From Bacteroidales bacterium UBA3816 (GTDB lineage Bacteria; Bacteroidota; Bacteroidia; Bacteroidales; P3), in NCBI GenBank assembly GCA_002368955.1, contig DFDY01000151.1, positions 1-11,166 of the forward strand: a stretch of 11,166 nucleotides of DNA, read 5' to 3'. The first letter of the stretch is position 1. Each line of letters begins with the position of its first letter. The position numbers and the translations under genes are program-made. Below are positions 5,074 to 11,166 of this stretch, piece after piece. The notes beneath the pieces were generated by a model. The model was not told the origin of the DNA. It did not search any database and was given only the letters and a program-made list of their open reading frames with translations.

Positions 5074-7059
5074 ATGAAACTGAAACGTTCACTAACAATC
5101 TTAACGGCCATGGCCTTTGCCATGGCCGTTTTGGCAACCCCTGTTGACCGACAAACTGCCGCTCGTGCCGCAATGAGTTTTTGGAAAAACACGCTTCACC
5201 AACAAGGAATTGCACAGCTAAAAGACCTTAGTGATGACCTGAGCTATGGTCATCTCTACCTTTTCGCCATAGATAAGGGCGGCTTTATCCTAATGTCTGC
5301 CGATGATGTGGCACGTCCGGTGCTGGCCTATTCCACATCAGGCACCTTCAATCCGGCCAATCCACCGTTGGCCATACAGCCTATCCTGGAACAATACGCT
5401 TTGGAGATAGCCTCTGCCAGTCAAGAGCCTTCCACCGACCCCGATTGGCAGCGGCTGCTGGACGAAATGCCTATGTTGGGTTCATCCAAGGAAGATGTTG
5501 ACTCGTTGGGCCCACTGGTGCAGACACAATGGTATCAGTTGACGCCGTACAACGACCTTTGCCCGTCGGGCTGTCCCACGGGGTGCGTGGCCACAGCAGC
5601 GGCACAGGTGATGCGCTATTGGAGCTACCCAGCCTTTGGTAAGGGAAGCCACAGCTACACCAGCGATGGTGGCTACGGTGTGCTTTCGGCTGATTTTGCT
5701 CATACGCTATATGATTGGGAGAATATGCCCGCCAGGGTTACATATGCTTCGCCTGCGGATCAACGCACAGCTGTGGCCACGCTGATGTATCACATTGGAG
5801 TTAGTGTGCACATGGGCTACAATCCCATGCAGAGCGGTGCTGCCGCAGGCAACTACAACAATGATTCTAACACCTACTGCGCCCAAAACTCTTTTTGGCG
5901 CTATTTCCACTACAACCGCCAGAGTCTGCAATATGTCGTAAAGGGCAATATGTCCAACGACGATTGGACAGAAATCCTCATTGCCGAGTTGCGACAGTTG
6001 CGCCCCATCATGTATGATGGCACAGGCTCAGCCGGTGGACATTCTTTTATTTGCGATGGTTTCGATAGCCGTCGATACATGCATTTCAACCTTGGCGAAG
6101 ACGGAGAGGGCGACGGATTCTATGCCATCGGTGCCATCAGCCATGGCTCCTATTCCTTCAACATGAACAATAACGTCGTTATCGGCATTCAACCCGAATA
6201 TGGCCTTTATCTCAGTGACTCCGCTCTTAATTTCGACCGCAACGGAGGCACGCAGCAGGTGTGGCTCACTACTTGTGACACTATTGATGTCCCTTGGTCG
6301 GCATCTTGCACGGCTTCGTGGGTGACACTTTCCGACACTGCTTTTCAACACCTTGGGCAGGTCTCCGTCACTGTGGAGGACAATGTTTCTGGCACTGAAC
6401 GTACTGCCACAGTCATTTTCCAACAACAAGGACGAACCGCCCGGCTTACGATCACCCAAGCCGCCTACAGCGATGAAGAATACTGTCCTCTGAATGTGGT
6501 GATGGAGTGCACCCGCACAGGAAGCTCATGGGCCAATGACGCCCATCTTTCGTTTGAATCGCCTACTGGTCACGTGTATGGCACTGCCAGCCATACCACA
6601 ACTAACCGTATTTCGTCCGCTACAGTCCGTGTGTCTCCGGGGCAGCTTATCATCAAGTACCACCGAGGCGGCCCTCAGGACCGCTACTACAACTACTGGG
6701 TGACCAACCAGCATGGCGACACTCTTGCCGCAGTGGTCAATGCTTACTATAACGCCTCCGACATAACTGTTGATCGGCCTTGCTCCTCATTGGCAATCGA
6801 CCCTGTTTCGCAGGGCAGTCATGCCATTACTCTTTACCCCAATCCAGCCAGTTCTCAGCTCTCAGTTGCTGCCGATACACCTATTTCCTGCCTTATAATC
6901 AGTGATATATACGGCCGTTCAGTGCTCCAAGTGGATGCCATGCATCGACAGCAGCTCACTGTGGACACATCGGTGTTGCCCAAAGGTACTTATTTAGTAG
7001 GTCTTGTCACCGAAAGTGGCATTTATTACAACAAGGTTTTAATCACAAATACATTATGA
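5074..7059 (+). CDS. C10 family cysteine protease, T9SS substrate (first copy)
   Basis: 661 residues. Signal peptide about 1-21; Spi-like inhibitory propeptide about 22-115 (ARAAMSFWKN, HLYLFAIDKGGFILMSADD). The C10 catalytic domain follows (about 145-375): Cys171 in TGCVATAAAQVMRYW, His323 in GGHSFICDGF, and Asn339 in HFNLGEDGEGDGFY. In streptopain the Asn is followed by Trp-Gly-Trp; here both tryptophans are replaced (L340, E342), which is unusual and may weaken or alter activity. Next come a BACON-like domain (about 378-463), a beta domain starting EEYCPLNVVM (about 468-570), and a T9SS type A sorting domain (about 585-661: LYPNPASSQLSV, SDIYGRSV, LPKGTYLVGL). It should be a secreted or surface protease; other C10 members degrade host or dietary proteins. 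Its stop overlaps the next start (ATGA). A 12-bp hairpin lies in the signal-peptide codons. Confidence 0.93.
   Translation: MKLKRSLTILTAMAFAMAVLATPVDRQTAARAAMSFWKNTLHQQGIAQLKDLSDDLSYGHLYLFAIDKGGFILMSADDVARPVLAYSTSGTFNPANPPLAIQPILEQYALEIASASQEPSTDPDWQRLLDEMPMLGSSKEDVDSLGPLVQTQWYQLTPYNDLCPSGCPTGCVATAAAQVMRYWSYPAFGKGSHSYTSDGGYGVLSADFAHTLYDWENMPARVTYASPADQRTAVATLMYHIGVSVHMGYNPMQSGAAAGNYNNDSNTYCAQNSFWRYFHYNRQSLQYVVKGNMSNDDWTEILIAELRQLRPIMYDGTGSAGGHSFICDGFDSRRYMHFNLGEDGEGDGFYAIGAISHGSYSFNMNNNVVIGIQPEYGLYLSDSALNFDRNGGTQQVWLTTCDTIDVPWSASCTASWVTLSDTAFQHLGQVSVTVEDNVSGTERTATVIFQQQGRTARLTITQAAYSDEEYCPLNVVMECTRTGSSWANDAHLSFESPTGHVYGTASHTTTNRISSATVRVSPGQLIIKYHRGGPQDRYYNYWVTNQHGDTLAAVVNAYYNASDITVDRPCSSLAIDPVSQGSHAITLYPNPASSQLSVAADTPISCLIISDIYGRSVLQVDAMHRQQLTVDTSVLPKGTYLVGLVTESGIYYNKVLITNTL
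5103..5130 (+). other. Perfect RNA hairpin in signal-peptide codons
   Basis: AACGGCCATGGC (5103-5114) and GCCATGGCCGTT (5119-5130) are exact inverted copies around CTTT. The mRNA can form a 12-bp stem, mostly G-C, starting 30 nt after the protease ATG. The same bases encode the hydrophobic core TAMAFAMAV of the signal peptide. Four T (5129-5132) overlap the stem end, so it is not a convincing terminator. It could slow or gate translation of the first protease, or be a by-product of the repeated Ala-Met codons. Confidence 0.7.
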
Positions 7060-9026
7060 AGAGGATTGTCTTTATCTTGACTTGTCTGTCGGTAGGGCTG
7101 GCTATTAGAGGTAACCCCGTGTCGCCAGAGCGGGCAGCACTGGTGGCAAAAAATCTGTTATCCAACCAGAGTAAGGGATTACCTGTCACAAGGGTGACGG
7201 AGGGTTGGACCTATAGTGGCATCTATCTTTTTGAAGGTGTGGAGCAAGGGTTCGTGCTGGTATCTGCCGACGATGCCGCATGTCCTGTACTTGGCTATAG
7301 TCTAGACGGCACTATGCCGGTCGGGCAAATGCCCTTGCAGCTTGCAGAACTTTTAGATGTCTATCAGGCACAGATAGAGTGGGCTGCCGTCCATTGTCCC
7401 GAACCCGGTGGCGAAATTGCTGCTTTGTGGCATCAATTCGAAATAGGACAACCATCGTTGGCAGCGAAGGAAAACGTGGTTGAGCCACTACTTACCACCC
7501 GCTGGAACCAGGCAGAGCCATACAACAACCTCTGCCCGAGGGGATGCGTAACAGGTTGTGCCGCCACTTCTCAGGCACAGATGATGAAGTACTGGAACTA
7601 TCCGCCCTTTGGCTTCGGCAGCTATGCCTATGCCCACACCACATATGGGGTTCAGTCGGCCGACTACGGACACACCCTCTACGACTGGAACCACATGCCA
7701 GACACCGTTACGCCCAGCAGTGCTGCTCGTGAGCAACAGGCTATCGCCACTTTAATGTATCATGTAGGCGTGAGCCTTGAGATGGCATACAACACCCCCC
7801 TTGGAGGTGGTAGCGCCGCCATCGGTCTAGTGGGCGAACCGGGCTACCGCAGCATAGACAATTCACTCAAAGACTTTTTCTACTACAGCCCCTCTATGCG
7901 GGTCATCAATAAGGACCAAGGCTTCACTGATGAAACATGGAGCGAAACCCTCAAAGCCGAGTTGCGCCAAAGACGCCCCATCATCTATTCCGGCATCTCC
8001 GACCAAGGAGGCCACGGTTTTGTCTGCGACGGCTATGATGCCAACGGCCTCTTCCATTTCAATTTCGGCTGGAGTGGCGATGGCGACGGCTATTATGCCA
8101 TCGGTGCTATCGTTGTTCCGCGAGGCCCCAACGGGGAATTTGGCTCCTACGACTTCAGCAGTAATAACCAAGCCCTCATTGGTGCCATGCCTCTCTATGC
8201 ACTACGGCTCAACGATACCGTCAAGGCCTTTACCCGTCAGGGCGGTATAGATACGGTGTTCCTCGCGTTGAATCCACAGAACAGCGCTTTGCTAGATATC
8301 CAATATCATGTCGACTGGCTCTCTGTTGACACACTCGACAGCATGGGTGTTGTAGTCCTTACTCTTGAGGCCGAATTCAACAGGAGCGGCCTTCAGCGTG
8401 AGGCGTTTGTTACCTTCACCCAGGGCACAGAATCAGTCATCTTGCGTGTTATTCAGGATTGTTATGACGAAGAGGACTACTGTCCGGTAACTGTCGTTAT
8501 GTCCAGCCGTCGCAGTGGCGGTTGGCCCAATAACTCCCATCTCACACTCGAATCGGAGGGAGGGATGGTATATGGCAAAGCGGCTCTGACTGCAAGCACT
8601 CTCGACTCGGTAACCATCAATGTCTCACCTCAAAAACTCTATGTAGTGTGGCACAGCGGGGGCGGAACCGACCGCTATGTGGGTTACACCATCAAGGATG
8701 CCTATGGGCATATCCGTGCTTCGGTCGAAAATGCTTTCCACGACACTACCAACTTTGTGATCGAGTCGCCCTGCCACAACCTAGCTGTCGAACAGGCTCC
8801 CTCACCCCGGTTCGCACTTTATCCCAACCCCACGAATAATATTGTGTATATCCGTTGGGACACAGATGAGGATTTCACTTTGGAGCTTTTAAATGAACAG
8901 GGACGGACCCTGTTGGTTACCCAGTCGCCCACTAGTCTCGACCTGAGCCATTATCCATCAGGTGTCTATTTGGTTCGTATAGTGAGTCATTCGGCAACCT
9001 ATTACTCAAAGGCGGTTAGGCAATAA
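7056..9026 (+). CDS. C10 family cysteine protease, T9SS substrate (second copy)
   Basis: 656 residues, a tandem paralogue of the preceding protease with the same domain order. Signal peptide about 1-19; Spi-like propeptide about 20-115 (IYLFEGVEQGFVLVSADD); catalytic domain about 142-382 with Cys168 (VTGCAATSQAQMMKYW), His320 (GGHGFVCDGYD) and Asn336 (HFNFGWSGDGDGYY). Here the second tryptophan of the Trp-Gly-Trp loop is kept (W339) and the first is Phe (F337), so it looks more likely to be active than copy one. A BACON-like domain (about 380-467), a beta domain starting EEDYCPVTVVM (about 472-575) and a T9SS sorting domain (about 585-656: FALYPNPTNNIVYI, LLNEQGRTLL, YPSGVYLVRI) follow. Both copies carry a CxxxCxxxC run ending in the catalytic Cys. 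It is the last gene of the operon; no clear terminator follows. Confidence 0.94.
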   Translation: MKRIVFILTCLSVGLAIRGNPVSPERAALVAKNLLSNQSKGLPVTRVTEGWTYSGIYLFEGVEQGFVLVSADDAACPVLGYSLDGTMPVGQMPLQLAELLDVYQAQIEWAAVHCPEPGGEIAALWHQFEIGQPSLAAKENVVEPLLTTRWNQAEPYNNLCPRGCVTGCAATSQAQMMKYWNYPPFGFGSYAYAHTTYGVQSADYGHTLYDWNHMPDTVTPSSAAREQQAIATLMYHVGVSLEMAYNTPLGGGSAAIGLVGEPGYRSIDNSLKDFFYYSPSMRVINKDQGFTDETWSETLKAELRQRRPIIYSGISDQGGHGFVCDGYDANGLFHFNFGWSGDGDGYYAIGAIVVPRGPNGEFGSYDFSSNNQALIGAMPLYALRLNDTVKAFTRQGGIDTVFLALNPQNSALLDIQYHVDWLSVDTLDSMGVVVLTLEAEFNRSGLQREAFVTFTQGTESVILRVIQDCYDEEDYCPVTVVMSSRRSGGWPNNSHLTLESEGGMVYGKAALTASTLDSVTINVSPQKLYVVWHSGGGTDRYVGYTIKDAYGHIRASVENAFHDTTNFVIESPCHNLAVEQAPSPRFALYPNPTNNIVYIRWDTDEDFTLELLNEQGRTLLVTQSPTSLDLSHYPSGVYLVRIVSHSATYYSKAVRQ

Positions 9027-9174
9027 TGACCATGTTTTTTCATCCTCGCGGGGCGACATAGTTCTACTTTTTTCTCTATATTGCGATCTTTCGCTACGAC
9101 ATCTCCTTGCTATAGCTTTCTGATAGTGCTGCCCCTCAGCTTCTGGCGCAAAGGCCGCATTCTGGTTGTCTTTT

Positions 9175-9217
9175 TTTTTCTGCAGGCAACGAAAAAAGCG
9201 TTAGCCTTGCAGAAAAA
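9175..9217. repeat. Imperfect inverted repeat
   Basis: Left arm 9175-9191 and right arm 9199-9217 pair as TTTTTCTGCA/TGCAGAAAAA, GGC/GCC and AACG/CGTT, with single-base bulges at two points and an A-rich 7-nt loop (9192-9198). The T-run is on the 5' side and the A-run on the 3' side, so on neither strand does a T-tract follow the stem as in a normal terminator. It may be an mRNA 3'-end stabilising hairpin, a relic of a mobile element, or a dispersed repeat of this genome. Confidence 0.6.
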
Positions 9218-9479
9218 CACCTTCTTTCCCGCCCAATAACAATCTGACAGCATAGCATTCACTTTCAACAAAGGAATGGCTGACAGATAGTAGGCTGACT
9301 GTGCGCCTTTTCAACTGTTTCTGATCTTCCCTTTTTGAAATGGACTTATAGTTTTCGATAAAATGGGGAGGAGTAGATTCATGGTTTACATTGCTGCTTT
9401 ATGAGAATGATGATGGGATAGCACCATTTTTTTATTCTGTTTGATGTCACTTTTTGGGGCAGTTTTTCGTTTAATAGGA

Positions 9480-9489
9480 GAATCGATTC
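9480..9489. promoter_or_regulatory. 10-bp palindrome before the second sigma locus
   Basis: GAATCGATTC is a perfect palindrome 30 bases upstream of the DUF6249-like gene start. Position would suit an operator, but there is no second site or known regulator to support this, and a 10-bp palindrome may be chance. Confidence 0.2.
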
Positions 9490-9519
9490 GATAATTAATG
9501 GTTTTTATTAACTCTAAAA

Positions 9520-9993
9520 ATGTATTTTGTTATGAATGAATTGACATCAGATGTTTTAACCCAATTGATTTGGAGCCTCCCTTCTTTAGGTCTGATTGCT
9601 GTGGCTATTATTGTCATAGTGGCTTATTCCAGATATAGAAAGAATGAACTAGAAAAGCGCAGCCAGATAGTTCTCACTGCTATCGAGAAGGGGTCTGGCA
9701 ATGTGCCGGAAGAACTGCAGAAAGCTCTCAACAAGCCACAGAAATCTCTTAAAGAGCGTTTGCTGGGTAAATTTCTCATGGGTATTCTCTGCGGGCTGAG
9801 TGGAGTTGGTTTAATAATTGCGGAGTTTTTCATGTATGACAGCGACCGCAGGGAATTTGAGGATGACGGATTATTTCTTGTGTTGGGCGTAGTGCTATTG
9901 GCAGTGGGTGTGGCATTTCTAATCTATTATTATGTTGGAAAACGTGAGCTTAGCAGCGAGATAGAACGTGAGGAAGGGCAGTTGAAGGCTTGA
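9520..9993 (+). CDS. DUF6249-like three-TM membrane protein
   Basis: 157 residues with hydrophobic segments at about 17-36, 84-105 and 118-138. Between the first two is a charged amphipathic region (YRKNELEKRSQIVLTAIEKGSGNVPEELQKAL), the arrangement typical of DUF6249 membrane proteins of Bacteroidetes: one TM, a short KALEKG-x-x-P-E-like stretch, then a two-TM hairpin. These are often encoded next to an ECF sigma factor, as here, where the sigma gene follows after 30 bases. Their biochemical role is not known; a part in signalling to or restraining the sigma factor is inferred from synteny. The start at 9520 has an A-rich leader (CTCTAAAA); the in-frame ATG at 9532 is a fair alternative. The domain assignment is by pattern memory, not by search. 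Confidence 0.82.
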   Translation: MYFVMNELTSDVLTQLIWSLPSLGLIAVAIIVIVAYSRYRKNELEKRSQIVLTAIEKGSGNVPEELQKALNKPQKSLKERLLGKFLMGILCGLSGVGLIIAEFFMYDSDRREFEDDGLFLVLGVVLLAVGVAFLIYYYVGKRELSSEIEREEGQLKA

Positions 9994-10023
9994 TTTATTG
10001 ATTGGATTAATTAGTTCAGGGCA

Positions 10024-10506
10024 GTGACACGAGAACGCTTTGTTGAGCTTGTTCAAGTCGAGCAGGAGTCTCTCCGGAGATTCTTGCTTGCCCTGTGTGA
10101 AGGAGATCAGGCGTTGGCTGACGACTTGGCGCAGGAAACACTAATCAAGGCTTGGCTGGCATCAGATAGATTTGTCGAGCGGTTCAAATTCTCCACTTGG
10201 TTATTCAAAATTGCCCGCAACACCTTTCTGGATTATCAGAAGAGGGCTGACCATAATACAGAACCTATTGACGAGACGTTGCCCTCACCGGACAGGCCTG
10301 ACGACGTTTTTAAATATGATGACCTTTACCGTGCACTGTCACAACTGGCCGAGAGGCAGCGTACAGTAATCCTATTGTATTATATGCAAGGTTACTCCAT
10401 CAATGAAATAGCGCAGATAATTGGTAGCAACCCGGTAGCTGTCCGTCAATATCTTTCGCGTGGCAGAAAACAACTTAAAAACCTTTTGGAAGATGAAAAA
10501 AGATGA
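10024..10506 (+). CDS. ECF RNA polymerase sigma factor
   Basis: 160 residues with the classic ECF layout. Region 2 is about 12-75: LRRFLLALCEGD, DDLAQETLIKAWLASDRF, then FSTWLFKIARNTFLDYQKR. Region 4 is about 101-155: YRALSQLAERQRTVILLYYMQGYSINEIAQII then VAVRQYLSRGRKQLKNLL, with the helix-turn-helix in SINEIAQIIGSNPVAVRQYL. The start is GTG: an in-frame TAG at 10012 limits the frame upstream, and GTG at 10024 gives the expected short lead-in to region 2. It is much closer to the ECF consensus than the sigma factor at 630-1154, so the two are not recent duplicates. Its end overlaps the next gene by 14 bases. With the membrane proteins on either side it forms a complete-looking signalling unit; target genes are unknown but may include the secreted protein that follows. 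Confidence 0.95.
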   Translation: MTRERFVELVQVEQESLRRFLLALCEGDQALADDLAQETLIKAWLASDRFVERFKFSTWLFKIARNTFLDYQKRADHNTEPIDETLPSPDRPDDVFKYDDLYRALSQLAERQRTVILLYYMQGYSINEIAQIIGSNPVAVRQYLSRGRKQLKNLLEDEKR

Positions 10507-10894
10507 TATTTTGGGTAAAATATTTGCCGATTATTGTCCCGAGTTGGGCAGTGGCGAAGAGTTTATGTCACGACTGGCCGACCAGTTGGACAAGGTAGAG
10601 ATGGCTAGGCAATATTACCAGTCTGAGCGAAAGCTTATGCGAAAGAAATATCTAATTGCTTTCATCGCTGGATTGGTATCAGGCGGGGCGATGGCTTTGG
10701 TGCTTCTGCTGCACCCTATTTCGGTGACATATATCTTACACTGTCTACCTCAATTTATGCTAGATTCTGCTGCTAAGAGCATCGCCCCGTTGCTTTCAGT
10801 CGTAATTGTCATTGCGGTGGGAGCAGCTTTTGCCTCTATTTGTGTCGAGTTTTACACACTCCTAACCCACAAGTCTCATCCGTGGGATTATTAA
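10493..10894 (+). CDS. Two-TM membrane protein, candidate anti-sigma factor
   Basis: 133 residues from the ATG at 10493, which overlaps the sigma gene's end by 14 bases; an in-frame GTG at 10460 would add 11 residues but overlaps more and is less likely. The cytosolic N-terminus (1-50) is charged and helical (ILGKIFADYCPELGSGEEF, SRLADQLDKVEMARQYY), followed by TM1 at about 53-73 (LIAFIAGLVSGGAMALVLLL) and TM2 at about 96-118. A helical cytosolic head of about 50 residues on a membrane anchor, coupled to an ECF sigma gene, fits an anti-sigma factor. There is no zinc motif. I recognise no named family with certainty. Function is inferred from coupling and topology. Confidence 0.82.
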   Translation: MKKDDILGKIFADYCPELGSGEEFMSRLADQLDKVEMARQYYQSERKLMRKKYLIAFIAGLVSGGAMALVLLLHPISVTYILHCLPQFMLDSAAKSIAPLLSVVIVIAVGAAFASICVEFYTLLTHKSHPWDY

Positions 10895-10959
10895 GAGACG
10901 ATACAATTTTTTCTTTATTGTTTCGTTTATTGTGATAGTTTTACTTTATTACACGCGCT

Positions 10960-11166
10960 ATGTTACATTTGGTTAAGTTGAACCTGAAGAAGAATTGCCT
11001 TTTTACCATCCTTTTGTTGGCGTTTGCAGTGCCATGTCCCATTGCGGCGCAACATTCTTTAGTCGGCACCTACTGGCATAATGGTTCTGAGTACATTCCT
11101 ATTTTGTCCGAAACCGACAGCACGTTGGCTACTGTTACCATGACTCTGCACGAAGGGAGTTCCGTT
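10960..11166 (+). CDS. Secreted protein of unknown function (5' part)
   Basis: The frame from ATG 10960 is open to the window edge (69 codons) and the gene is cut off there. It begins with a positively charged stretch (VKLNLKKN), a hydrophobic core (CLFTILLLAFAVPC) and a likely signal peptidase site near IAA-Q (residues 28-31), so the product is exported. The mature start reads HSLVGTYWHNGSEYIPILS, in beta-strand style; no family can be named from so little. It lies 65 bases after the two-TM protein gene and may belong to the same transcript or be a target of the sigma factor. Downstream sequence would be needed to see whether it ends in a T9SS domain. Confidence 0.75.
   Translation, partial: MLHLVKLNLKKNCLFTILLLAFAVPCPIAAQHSLVGTYWHNGSEYIPILSETDSTLATVTMTLHEGSSV

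Larger units (their letters stand above)
9027..9519. other. Intergenic region, no gene seen
   Basis: About 490 bases between the protease operon and the second sigma locus. No open frame here shows a family, a signal peptide or a plausible start on either strand. It contains an imperfect inverted repeat (9175-9217), the sequence ATAGTTTT (9348-9355) also seen upstream of other genes in the window, and a 10-bp palindrome GAATCGATTC (9480-9489). No intrinsic terminator with a T-tract was found after the second protease; the 4-bp stem at 9046-9056 is too weak. Promoters for the downstream genes presumably lie in its A/T-rich right half. Confidence 0.6.

Noticed and set aside
9046..9056. Possible terminator after the second protease (TCGC-GGG-GCGA)
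   Set aside because: The stem is only 4 bp and the next T-run begins about 11 bases later, too far for an intrinsic terminator.
9175..9217. Inverted repeat as a bidirectional terminator
   Set aside because: On either strand the run of T precedes the stem and A follows it, so no U-tract trails the hairpin.
9060..9300. Minus-strand gene or transposase remnant in the intergenic region
   Set aside because: Reading the minus strand gives only short frames with no recognisable motif and early stops.
10460..10894. Longer start (GTG 10460) for the two-TM protein
   Set aside because: It would overlap the sigma region 4 codons by 47 bases and adds residues unlike the family-style MKKDD start; the ATG at 10493 is preferred.

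Overview
The window looks like a chromosomal piece of a Bacteroidota bacterium, most likely order Bacteroidales. The reasons are a Bacteroidetes-type 5S rRNA, three proteins ending in a type IX secretion system (T9SS) type A sorting domain, C10 (streptopain-like) cysteine proteases with BACON-like domains, small lipoproteins, a DUF6249-like membrane protein beside an ECF sigma factor, and gene starts that mostly lack a Shine-Dalgarno sequence. I cannot name a genus. All recognisable genes are on the + strand.

Layout. Bases 1-211 are the tail of an rRNA operon: the end of the presumed 23S-5S spacer, the 5S gene and a strong intrinsic terminator. Bases 212-629 carry no gene. They hold G-tracts, a 9-bp tandem repeat (about 8.5 copies), a candidate Bacteroidetes-type promoter and a small dyad. 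Bases 630-9026 look like one nine-gene operon with short gaps or ATGA overlaps: an ECF-like sigma factor, a small one-TM protein (candidate anti-sigma), an unknown lipoprotein, an Omp28-like secreted CxxC protein with a T9SS sorting domain, two related small lipoproteins, a lipoprotein with an InlB-B-like repeat, and two tandem C10 proteases (Spi-like propeptide, catalytic domain, BACON-like domain, beta domain, T9SS sorting domain). Bases 9027-9519 appear non-coding and contain a long imperfect inverted repeat. Bases 9520-10894 form a second sigma locus: a DUF6249-like three-TM protein, a canonical ECF sigma factor and an overlapping two-TM protein. The window ends inside a gene for a secreted protein.

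How the genes may work together (inference). The first sigma factor and its membrane partner probably sense an envelope or outside cue and control their own operon, whose products are a surface or secreted proteolysis set. The proteases and the Omp28-like protein would cross the outer membrane through T9SS, whose machinery is encoded elsewhere. The three lipoproteins just upstream of the proteases could be inhibitors, chaperones or surface docking partners. This resembles other C10 systems in which an inhibitor is encoded beside the protease, but these lipoproteins do not resemble known inhibitors by eye. The most notable points are the sigma-to-protease operon, the lipoprotein pair, the loss of both active-site-loop tryptophans in the first protease, and a perfect 12-bp RNA hairpin inside that protease's signal-peptide codons.
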